64,000 nt of DNA. It comes from Halicephalobus mephisto. Lineage: Eukaryota > Nematoda > Chromadorea > Rhabditida > Panagrolaimidae. Positions 32,537 through 43,123 of the stretch are shown here, piece by piece; position 1 is the first letter of the stretch, and every line of letters begins with the position of its first letter. The notes beneath the pieces are model-generated. The model made no database searches. It saw nothing but the letters and a program-made list of their open reading frames with translations, and was not told where the DNA came from. The stretch covers positions 210,985-274,984 of the forward strand of contig SWDT01000101.1 in the NCBI GenBank assembly GCA_009193035.1, written 5' to 3'. Both the position numbers and the translations under genes were made by a program.

Positions 32537-34413
32537 ATGGATATCCTCCTCTGGAAAAGAGACGAGTTTAACAGACTCTACAATTGTACCTTCTACGACG
32601 TGGATTCTGTTCCCCTGTATAAAAGACAACACACGTATGTCGGGATCTCGATGATAATCATGTTCTTTACCTTCGAGATACTGTACATACCTTCTTTGCT
32701 CGTGATGAGGAAGCCAGGTTTCTTCAAACAAAGCTGCTACAAGATCATGTTCTTCATGGGCATCGTCGATGTCATCTGTCTCTGTATTAATACGGGGAGC
32801 ACTGGGATCTTCTCTCTCACTGGAGAAGTTTACTGCACTCATCCTACACTTATCTATATCCTCGGGATGGGAGGATTATGTAAGTTTGAACTTTATAAAT
32901 TACGATAGTAGTAATTTCCATAGGTATTTGTTGCATTGATTTTATAAATTGTTGTGACAGTAATTTGCTTAGATAATTGCAATACTAATTTTGTAGGTTA
33001 TTACGTTATTAATTTTTGGTCAGTTATAATATTCATTTCTTGGTATACTGCGTTATTAAAATTTCGGTGATTAAAGTATTAACTTCTTAGTCAGTTATGA
33101 AGTTCATTCGTCGGGGAACACTGTAGGGTATTTTTGGACGTGATTATGAACTTGGTTTCTTGGGAGATTACGGTATTCATATTTCGAAGTGACAATGGTA
33201 TTGGTATAATGGATGATTATAATGTTAAACTTTTTATTGATTGGAACATTACTTTTTTGAATTTTTGGTTACAGTACTAGTTATATGGATAATTATAATA
33301 CTAATTCTATAGGCACTCACAATATTAGTTATATTGTTGGTCACAATGTCAGTTCTAAAGCTGATTATAGTATTAACTATTTGATTAATTATAGTGTAGG
33401 CTCCGTTTTCGAGTATGATGCTAATTCTTGAACGTAGCATTAGTCAGCTGCTCAATTACAAAGCCAACTCCATTGTTCATCAGAATGATAATTCCATGAG
33501 TGATTATAGCATTAGATATGTGTATGATTACAACATTTATACCATAGTTAATCACAATAACAACTTTTCATGGGTTATAATGCTAATTTTCAGCCCTTTG
33601 GGCCGCTCAATCAGATGCTGGAATGGTTTTGGCCCTGAACAGATGTCTTGAAATGTATGATCCTACTCTCTGCACGAGGATTTTCGGAGGAAATAAGACC
33701 TACTTCTGGCTTCTGTTTCCTATTCTTCACTCCCTCTTCTTTCTCTTCTTCACTAAGCCAGTTCTCTTCAATGGCATTTACCTTAGTTGGTTCTTCAATC
33801 CCCACGTAGGGTACTTTGATGATCCCCAACTTCGTGTGAGTAGTTTTTTAGTGTTAATTTTTAAGCTGAATGAATTACAGTATGCAAACATCTCCCACAC
33901 AATTCACAACATCACTGTAGTCGTCGTCATGAGTCTTCTCTACAGCATCTTTATAACTTTATTAATTAAAAAATCCCACATTATCCAAGGCTACCAAAGG
34001 ACAGAATCTCAGAGACAGGTAGTTTTTGGAATTACGGTAGTTTGAGGCTTTGAATTTTCGATTTAGTCCTTTATTCAAGTCTTCATCATTTGCATGTTCA
34101 ACGCCATCGCAGCAGCGGTCTACATCTACGAGCAGTTTTTCGCGGTTTCGGAGTATATTATTCTGCTCGGATCCTACTGCTGGACCTGCGCCCATGGAAT
34201 CCCTGCCATCATCTACTTGGTGATGAACAAGTCCATCCAGAAACACATCAAGTCCTTCTTCGGATGGAGAAATCATGTATCTGCCCTGATATCCGTCAAA
34301 GGTGGACATCAGATAGGTAATTCTCCGAATTCTTAGAAATAGATAGATGTTAAAATATTGTAGGATCAACAAGTGCCAATCGTCTTGGCAAAGTCAGCAC
34401 AGTTACGGACTGA
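32537..34413 (+). CDS. Serpentine chemoreceptor, Srt family, copy A
   Basis: Seven-transmembrane receptor of the nematode Srt class, presumably acting in chemosensory neurons. Exons 32537-32879, 33594-33835, 33881-34018, 34067-34316 and 34364-34413 join in phase to 340 aa. Family signs are the extracellular Y-N-C-T-F-Y start, a P-L-Y-K-R-Q-H linker before TM1, the Y-I-P-S-L-L-V-M end of TM1, [14 protein letters not shown] in TM2, and A-L-N-R-C-L at the end of TM3. The last membrane segment runs [14 protein letters not shown]. The five exons have exactly the same lengths as in copy B, 6.3 kb downstream. Intron 1 is 714 nt of degenerate tandem repeats, against 51 nt in copy B. The frame is intact. 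Confidence 0.87.
32885..33590 (+). repeat. Degenerate tandem repeat filling srt copy A intron 1
   Basis: Diverged units with the core GATTATAATATTAATT (often ATTATAGTATTAACT or ATTATAATGCTAATT) recur every 30-45 bp through the intron. The real acceptor, GCTAATTTTCAG, looks like a modified unit. Confidence 0.55.
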
Positions 34414-37400
34414 ATAATTTTTTCTTCAATCTACAACTTTCTTCAAACATTTTCGATGAATTGCGATTATTTGTACTTTGGAATATACTGAATCTAGTTC
34501 AAACTTGTTTTGAGTAGCTTTGAATTTTTAACTATTTTGTCATACTATCGAATAAATGGAAATAAATCCTTGTTACAAAGTCATTTTGACAAATTTTCAC
34601 AACTTTTTGGAAAATTCAATACCACCTATTGGATTCTGAAGATTTGAATGGGATTTAAGAAAGATTCAGAGTCCTTTACCGGATTTTAAAATGATCCGAA
34701 AATTCCATTTATATGATATCTCTGTCTCAAACGTTTCAGTTCCAAACCAATGATATCAATTCGAAAACTAACGCCAATACTGACTTAGACATTATGTCCA
34801 CTCATGCCAAGCATTCAATTACTACATTAAATTTGGCTTGTTACTAGATATGATCTTACAAGTTTATCCTAGGATTTCACTGACATTCGAAGACTGTTGA
34901 TGTAGATCTAATGTTATCTACACACAAGAAAGCGTAACTTTTGATCCCATAACAATTGCGGAATATAACATAATCGTCGCATTTTCACGAATATTTGGTA
35001 TTTGTGACGAAAATTGCAAGCAATAGTGACGATTTGCACTTATTAATGAGTCAAAAGTTACGCTTTCTTTGCGTGTACTCTTGTATTTCGGTTAGATGTA
35101 AAATTAATATTTTGAGACCTTACTGATCTCGCAATAATATAGAATCAGAAAACGTAATCACTCATAAAGATTAAAAGAAAGAATCTACGATTACACATAA
35201 TACTTCAATTATAATGGAGAAAACTTTCCTGAGAACTATTAAAGGATTGTACATTTGTTATGATAAAACAACACTTCAATTTAGCATTATTTTTTTCGAA
35301 TTAGTGTTATCAGTATGGGATAAACGTATTTGGTTTTGGGACAGAAATTGTGCACTGTAAAATTTCCTTTTATATTCTGATAGATTCCAAAACCTTGTAT
35401 GGCATTTATCGTGAATCATAACATGATCTATGCAGTTCTACCGTAGCTCACCGAAGGGATAGGGGTTCCTCTTTGTTCTAATACAGCAAGATTACAGTAC
35501 AATAAATGTATCTTAACATAGTGGAACAATAATAGAGAGAATAAACACGATAGTAGGACACAAGAGAAACTTAAGTAATAATAATCTCTACCACACGGTG
35601 GTGGGGGATTTGGTGGCTTTCTTAAATACTGGAGCTCTGAGCTTCACTCGACTGATCCTCAAGAACAAATGAATTCCTATGGACTTTGGAGGATCTCGCG
35701 TCAGAAGCAAATTCGCGTTCCGTGACAATATTATTATAAATTTCAAAATCTTTGGTTAGGTTTTTGAAATTTGCACGAATTTCTAAGGAGTTTTAGAATT
35801 TTCTACAAGATACTACAGAATTCTAACTTCCGAAATACTTTATTTTTCCATTTTGTACGATTCACGTGGCGAATTTCCTTTTTCTTCGCTTAAGTTGGTT
35901 CATCTAATTTCTATAAATTAAGGATAGATATTTTCCTCTCAACAAAATAATAAAGCGGAAATTAATAATACCATATTTTTAACTTTATTTTAAAAAACTG
36001 CAGATATCTCTGAAACTTTTAAAATTAGTTAAGGGGCATTGAATTACGACGAATCCTAATCCGTCGCAAATCCTCGAGTTGGTATATACAGTATCTTCAG
36101 TAGATTAACGTGTGCGTAGATAATTAAGAATAAGCATCAGACATACAACATTTAGTTTTTTAAAAATTGTCGCAATGCCCTTTTCTAATCCTGGAACAAT
36201 GGATAATCCCTAATCCATGATGAAAAAGAAATCAAAACCTTTGTTCATAATGATAGGAAAAAACCAAAATTTCCTTAAAAGCACAATGATCATTGATAAC
36301 GAGGAAAAAGTAAATTCACACTATTACTGAAACGGAAATGTTTTCCACACAAGTTTTGGGAAAATACCTTGAGGTGTATTTTGAGACCTTCCTGTTTAAA
36401 AGTAAAAATTAGTGTTCAATGTTTGCACAGCTTAAAATTGCATGATAACATAAAAGAAAATTTTTTCATAAACTACAGATAAAATTATAGCTAATGTAAT
36501 GATACCAAATCTCAAACCATATTATTTCAAAACATGTTTGTCGTGTAATTCCGAAAAACCGCCTCATACAGTAGTCGGCTTCAATTTCAAAGTAATCCTA
36601 TAGTTGTTTCAATTTTTCTTTTGATAATAGTGAATACATATCTTTAAAAAAGTAATTGATTTCTAAAATTTTGCAAAAATGAAACAGAATTCTTTCCTTC
36701 GCAGGCAATTATTATATTTCATTAAACTCAGTTATAATCATAAATATTTTTTTCATTATCGAGTTTTTATCAATAATCATGGTCAAAGTTCATTAAAATA
36801 AGCGAATTTGAAATTCTAATGGCTCAATTACAGTATTTAATTCTCTTGTAATAACTTTATTTTTCAAAATCTGCTGCTGATTATTTCATGGAAAATTGCT
36901 GTCGGAAATGTGCGATTAAATAATACATTGTAAATTTGTTACTTTCTGAACAATGACAAAACGTCTGCCTCTACGAAATCCGAACTTAGCATCTTCTCCA
37001 ATTTTGTCCAATAGGTTTTTTCGATAAACATCTTTGATTTTAATAAATTGAAATTTATCTTGTATCTCTATTACATTTAAGTACTGTTTTATAATGATTA
37101 TTATCGTCAATTAACACGCACGTTAAAAGCTTTCTGTAAATGATTATTTAGAGTACAAACGAGAAGGAAAAGTTTATCATTTTTCTGTAAATTGCAAAAT
37201 ATGCTTCTGAATCTTATTATTATTTATTTTTATTTCCCTAAATCATTGAATAGCATATATTTTCATTAGATACTATAAGTTTGAATCTTTGGAGAAAGAA
37301 ATAGTACCTACAATTGTAGATACAATAATTCATTTCTTTCTGATGATTGAGTAACAGCTTGACATGAAAGTTTGATTCTGTTTTCTGTAAGCATAGTTAC

Positions 37401-38754
37401 GCAAGAACTAACGTCATTGTCGTCATCTACCTCGAGGATATTAATCTTTTGGCCTTTCAAAATTAGACATTGACTGATTGCTATTAGGTGGTAATAAAGA
37501 AGATAAGTGATAAATAAGATCATATTTACAAACTTTGTACTGATTTTCAATTTGTGGTAATGCTAAAGAGTAAATACGGAATGAAGATAAAGAGATATTA
37601 TATGCTAAAAATACTGCTTCAAGAATCCTGCAGACATGAATAATTTGCAATTTCGATATATTTTATGCATAAACTAAGATGGGATTACTGGAAACTATTA
37701 TATCATTGTGAAAGTGATCTAAACAGTAAAGGAAAATACCACAGAATAGACAAACGTTCTGTACAAGCTGAAAAGTTGATTCGTTGATTTTATACAGATT
37801 ATTTGGCCCTTCAAACTCTAATTTCCGAAATCATTTCTCATTATTTTAAAAAAGTGCACCAACAAAATCTAGCAAAACGGTTACTTTCGTATTTTCTTGA
37901 ATATCGATGAAAATCTCCAGCTCATAAAGGTTCTCATCCATTTACCAATTTAAATAACTTTCTCCTTGTTCTCATATTGTGTACTCACAGAGTAAAATTT
38001 ACAATACACCAAGAATTGAAAAAATTAATTACTTCGATGGGAATTTCTCACTATTCATTACACTGTTATTCCACATGTTTACAACAGAGGAATAGCAACA
38101 AGAGTCGACAACAATAAACATCTTCATCAACTGTGCATTGTCAGGATAAATAACATAAATAATTTCATGTGTTATTTTACAGCTTAGTGGTTAGAATCTT
38201 CTTTCTTATCTAGATGATTTGAACTTTCGATTATTAAGAAATCTTTGTAAATTTCTAAGAATATCGTCATGTGTAATAGGTAATTGTGAACTTATTAAGA
38301 TTTTCAAAAAACAACTGCAAATATAAACTTTTTTAACGTTGCTTCAAATTTACAGTTTAAATCATTTTAGTTTTCGAATTTACTAGAAAACGAAAGTATT
38401 TTCTCAGAAACAACCAACAATTAGCAAAGATGAACTTTGATTACTGTGGACGTAACTTTTATTGTTGTATATCCATTGTTATATTATCTAAACTCATCCA
38501 AATAACATTAATTTCAGTTTCAAGTGAAATCATTCTTTATTTTCGAAGGTTCTATACTAAAGTAGAATTAACACTTTTTCGTACTTATGTTTTTGTCCGT
38601 CCTAAGGAGCACTAAATCGTCCCTTACACAATAAATGACAAATCGAGAAATACCCCTCTACAATTGACGTAATCCATGAATCAAAGAGGGAAGGGTCAAA
38701 GTGAACAAAAGCTCCTCTCCACCTCTTCTATTTGGATACCTCAGGTCCTGTGTC
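34414..38754. other. 4.3-kb gene-poor region between srt copies
   Basis: No supported gene. It contains a family B repeat (34921-35076) and a somewhat GC-richer stretch at about 35440-35740 that includes CTCTACCACACGGTGGTGGG and GATCTCGCGTCAGAAGCAAA and could be a retroelement remnant. The rest (35.8-38.7 kb) is AT-rich with only short, unsupported frames. Confidence 0.6.
34921..35076. repeat. Repeat family B copy
   Basis: Starts CACACAAGAAAGCGTAACTT and ends AAGTTACGCTTTCTTTGCGT, long inverted ends. The centre is TTTGTGACGAAAATTGCAAG. Confidence 0.8.
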
Positions 38755-38767
38755 CTTTAAAAAGCTG
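38755..38767 (+). promoter_or_regulatory. TATA-like box of srt copy B
   Basis: CCTTTAAAAAGCT, about 50 bp before the ATG, is conserved with srt copy A, whereas the DNA between box and ATG is much less alike. Confidence 0.5.
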
Positions 38768-38810
38768 AATTGTTTCATTCTCTTACTCATTTTCACAAAT
38801 CTTCCTCGAA

Positions 38811-40022
38811 ATGGATTACGTTCTCTGGAGAAGAGATGAGCTGGCTGAACTGTACAATTGTACCTTCTACGACGTGGATTCTGTTCCCCTGTATAAAAGA
38901 CAACATCCGTACGTCGGGATCTCGATGATAATCATGTTCTTCATCTTCGAGATACTGTACGTCCCTTCTTTGCTCGTGATGAGTAGACCAAACTTTTTCA
39001 AGCAGAGCTGCTACAAGATCATGTTCTTCATGGGCATCATCGATGTTTTCTGCTTGTGCATCAACACAGGAAGTACTGGACTTTTCGCGCTCACTGGAGC
39101 TGTTTACTGTACTTATCCAACACTTATCTACGCTCTCGGGATGGGGGGATTATGTAAGTTCCTTTTTAATTCAATTAACAGTAGACTATGATGTCAATTT
39201 CCAGCTCTCTGGGCTGTTCAGTCAGATTCGGGAATGATTCTGGCCTTCAACAGATGTCTCGAGATGTACGATCCCACTCTCTGTTCCAGGCTTTTCTCGG
39301 GAAAAAAGACCTATCTTTGGCTGTTGATTCCGATTGCCCATTCTTTGTACTTTTGTTGGTTCACAAAGCCAGTTGCGTTCAGTGCTATCTATGTGAGCTG
39401 GTTCTTCAACCCCCACGTAGGGTACTTTGATGATCCCCAACTTCGTGTGAGTAGTTTTTTAGTGTTAATTTTTAAGCTGAATGAATTACAGTATGCAAAC
39501 ATCCTCCACACAATTCACAACATCACTGTAGTCGTCGTCATGAGTCTTCTCTACACTATCTTTATACTTTTGTTGCTTAAAAAGTCCCAAATTATCCAGA
39601 CCTTCCACAGAACTGAATCTCAGAAGCAGGTAATTGATGAGATTACGGTAGTTTGAGGCTTTGAATTTTCGATTTAGTCCTTCCTTCAAGTCTTCATCAT
39701 TTGCATGTTCAACGCCATCGCAGCAGCGATTTATATCTACGAACAGTTTTTCCCAGTTTCGGAGTATATCATTCTGCTCGGATCTTACTGCTGGACCTGC
39801 GCCCATGGAATCCCTGCCATCATCTACTTGGTGATGAACAAGTCCATCCAGAAACACATCATGAGATCCTTAGGTTGGCAGAATAAAGTCTCTAACATTG
39901 CTTCTGTCACTCCTGGATCCACAGTCGGTAAACCTATAAAATTTGAAGAACTTTTAAGTTACAGTATTTCAGCATCAAAAACTCCCATCGTTCCAAACAA
40001 TCCTATTACAATATCCGAGTGA
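38811..40022 (+). CDS. Serpentine chemoreceptor, Srt family, copy B
   Basis: Compact paralog of copy A. Exons 38811-39153, 39205-39446, 39492-39629, 39678-39927 and 39973-40022 give 340 aa. Introns are 45-51 nt. The start is [22 protein letters not shown]2 reads [16 protein letters not shown]. The last exon was placed by phase: the frame also stays open straight through the 45-nt intron 4, so an unspliced form would add 15 residues ([15 protein letters not shown] after the shared G). The 50-nt size match with copy A favours splicing. The C-terminus ends PITISE here and STVTD in copy A, so tails have diverged while TM5-TM7 remain almost identical. Confidence 0.87.
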
Positions 40023-41947
40023 CCAAGTTCTTTTTTGAAGTCTACGGAATCTTTCAAATTTCTTCCGATGGATTACGATAGTTTAGAATCCGGGATGTAA
40101 TGGATCAAAATTACTTTCTTTAACTTTCAGACTTTTGAATCTTGTCGATTTTTAAAACTCAATAGATACCGTATCTTTAAACTTTGTATTTAATTTTTTA
40201 AATTTAACCATATATGTAACCTTTCATAAATTAAAAACACAATTTTTGTCTCAACAAAAAAGTGAAATTTTCTGATTTTAAAAAGTAAAAGAAATTTAAA
40301 AAATCCAGAATTCTTAGTAAAAATCCACTTTGGATTTAAGCCGCTACATCCCTAAATAATAAAGACCATAATCCGTCATAAACATTTCGAAAACTCTACA
40401 GTAATCCATAGAGGATGAGTAATCGGGGCTATTACTGGAATCAAAAATGGCGTCTACGTAGTTTTGAGTTTTCAAATATATTGTTTCAATTTCCGTTTTC
40501 TAAGTTTGAAATAATGGATATCCGGAAGTCCTTTGTGAATAACGGTTCAGAATTAAGATTGTTATTTATATTTATAAAGACCGGTGATTAATCTTTTAAA
40601 AAATAAGAAACGATTTCTAACCAGATGAATAAAAACATTGCGAAATTCTGGAAAACTTTTTCATAAAGAAATTTTATAATTTTCCAGTCGAGAACAAAAA
40701 GAATAAAATGTTGTTTGGATATTGATATAGTTGCTTAAAACATTTGAAAAATTATTACAGTCGAATTTGGATATAAGATACCTCCTTAGGACAGGGTAAA
40801 GCGCATGTTATAAAAAAGGATATGTTATATCCGGGGTAAATTTGAAGACAGACTAACCAAACTCACTCACACTGTATATTATAACAAAAGATATCTTATA
40901 AAAGATATCTTATATCCAAATTCTACTGTAATACTATCATCAAAATGGAAATGCAACAAGTTTATTTTGAAATTGTAATACAGTACAACTTGGATATAAG
41001 ATACCCCCTTGGGACCGGGTAAAGCGTATATTATAAAAAAGGATATATCATAGCAGGGTAAATTTGAAGGCAGACTAATCAAACTCACTCATACCGTATG
41101 CTATAACAAAAGATATCTTATAAAAGATATTTTATATCCAAGGTATACTATATTATATCCGGGATAAATTTGAAGACAGACTAACCAAACTCACTCACTT
41201 ACACCGTATCCTATAGCAAGAGATATGTTATAAAAGATATCTTATATCCAAGTTCTACTACATTAAAAAAGTGAATTTTTTTACATAATTTCAAATAAAA
41301 ATTATTTCGACAAGAAATTTTATAATTTTCCAGTCGAAACCGAAAAGTATAAAAATTAGTGTTTACTTAATTTTTGAAAGTTTCAAAATTATGTTATTGC
41401 AAAAATAAAAATATTTATCATAAAATTCTGAAAGAATTGTCTCAATACAGATTTCTAGAAGTCTTTTGTTAAGACAAAAAATTACGAAATTTAATGTTCA
41501 TGTTGTTTTAGAAAATTCCAAAACAATCCAATAAATTCAAAAAACATGTTATTATAAAAATTTTTGATGAAATTTCAAAAAAATTATTTTAAGAGAAATT
41601 TAGAAAATTTGCAATTAAAACCAAAAATTTTAAAATTTATATTTTTTAATTTTGAAAAGCTTCAAAATTGTGTTATTTCAAAAATGAAAATATCTGTGAT
41701 AAAAATTATAAAAGGATTTTCTCGACACGAAATTCGAAAATTTTCCAGTTGAGACCGAAAATGCAAAAAATAATATTTTTTAGTTTTTGAAGGATTTAAA
41801 ACTATTTAGTAAATTTTGAAATATTCTAGAACGTTTTTGAAATTTCTTGCTTTTACTTAAATACCATAGTCGAGCAATTAATCAAATGCAAATCCTTTTT
41901 CTTGTTTCACTAAATGCTCGAAGAATATTTTATTGTCTTTCTTTCTT
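40023..41947. other. Intergenic region after srt copy B
   Basis: No gene. It contains the inverted family C composite (40757-41265) and, at 41280-41830, about four diverged units of AAATTTTCCAGTCGAAACCG with AT-rich filler. Confidence 0.6.
40757..41265. repeat. Repeat family C composite, inverted relative to 10 kb
   Basis: Two full units (40757-40932 and 40978-41145) and a partial third (to 41265). The units have inverted ends GAATTTGGATATAAGATACC and TTATATCCAAATTCTACTGT. The spacer at 40933-40977 is the reverse complement of the spacer at 10261-10303, so the whole pair moved or was copied as one block. Confidence 0.75.
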
Positions 41948-41954
41948 CGATAAA

Positions 41955-42975
41955 CAGCTGTATAGCATTTGCTCCCCGCCGACAGTTGCTCCCTATCGAC
42001 AAATGCTCCCCGTCGGGATTTACTTCCTAGTGATGTTTGTTTCTCATTGACAAAAGTTTTTTATAGATATTTGTTCTCTATCGGTATTTGTTCCTCATCG
42101 AGATTTGTCTCCTAGTGATGTTTCTTATTGACAAAAGTTCCTTATAGGTATTTATTTCCTATCAGTATTTATTAGTTATCAAGATTTGTCTCCTAATGAT
42201 GTTTGTTTCTCATTGTCAAAAGTTCCTTATAGGTATTTGTTCTCTATCGGTATTTGTTCCTCATTGAGATTTACTTCCTAGTGATGTTTCTTATTGACAA
42301 AAGTTCCTTATAGGTATTTATTTCCTATCGGTATTTATTAGTTATCGAGATTTGTCTCCTAGTGATGTTTGTTTCTCATTGACGAAATCTCCCTATCAAT
42401 ATTTGTTCCATATCGGCAAATGCTCCTTATTGATATTTGTTCCCTACTGATATTTAATCTTCATTGAGATTTACTCTTTACCGACAAATTCTTCCACTGA
42501 TATTTGCTATCCATAGCACTTGTTTCCCATCGACAATTACTCTCCTTCGATTCCTACTGGTTTCGAAATTCTTTTCAAATTACTTTTTCGCTACTTAGCT
42601 GGGATAGTAAGTTAATTTACCCAAAAACCGATGTAAAAACGAAAGAAATTATATAAATTTTACGAAATAGGGGAAGGAAATGTTAGTAGGGATAAACTAT
42701 TGCTAGGGATATTTGTCGATGGGGAGCAACTATTGCTAGGGATATTTGTCAATAAAAACAACTATTGCTGGAGATATTTGTCAATGGGGAACAACTATTG
42801 CTAGAGATATTTGTGGATAGGGATAAACTATTACTGGGGATATTTGTCAATAGGGATAAACTATTACTGGGGATATTTGTCAATAAAAACAACTATTGCT
42901 AGGGATATTTGTGGATAGGGAACAACTATTGCTGGGGATATTTGTCGATGGGGAGCAACTGTCATACAGCCGTGA
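41955..42975. mobile_element. About 1-kb foldback element with subrepeat arms
   Basis: The ends are inverted: AGCTGTATAGCATTTGCTCC on the left, and its counterpart GGGAGCAACTGTCATACAGC on the right. The left arm (to about 42545) is built from units such as GGTATTTGTTCCTCATCGAG, TTTGTCTCCTAGTGATGTTT and TTGACAAAAGTTCCTTATAG. The right arm (from about 42680) is made of the inverse type, AACTATTGCTAGGGATATTT with GTCGATGGGGAGC. The centre (about 42546-42675) is unique. No open frame of note. This is the layout of a foldback-type transposon. Confidence 0.65.
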
Positions 42976-43123
42976 TAAACGAGCAAGATATCGATCAGTT
43001 TTTTCAGCTAGACACGGGTTGTTTGGCCCGATGTAATGGACTTTCCCGAAGGACTTTCCGCCTTCTTTTTTTCATTTTGAATAAATTTTTTTAAATTTTA
43101 TTCAAACTTAGATATTTTTTGAA
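42976..43123. other. Short upstream region of the GPI-protein gene
   Basis: 150 bp, slightly less AT-rich at its start (GTTGTTTGGCCCGATGTAAT), directly between the foldback element and the start codon. Confidence 0.4.

Noticed and set aside
36916..37650. Short minus-strand frames (36916-37110, 37308-37650)
   Set aside because: Overlapping in different frames, AT-driven composition, and no splice partners.
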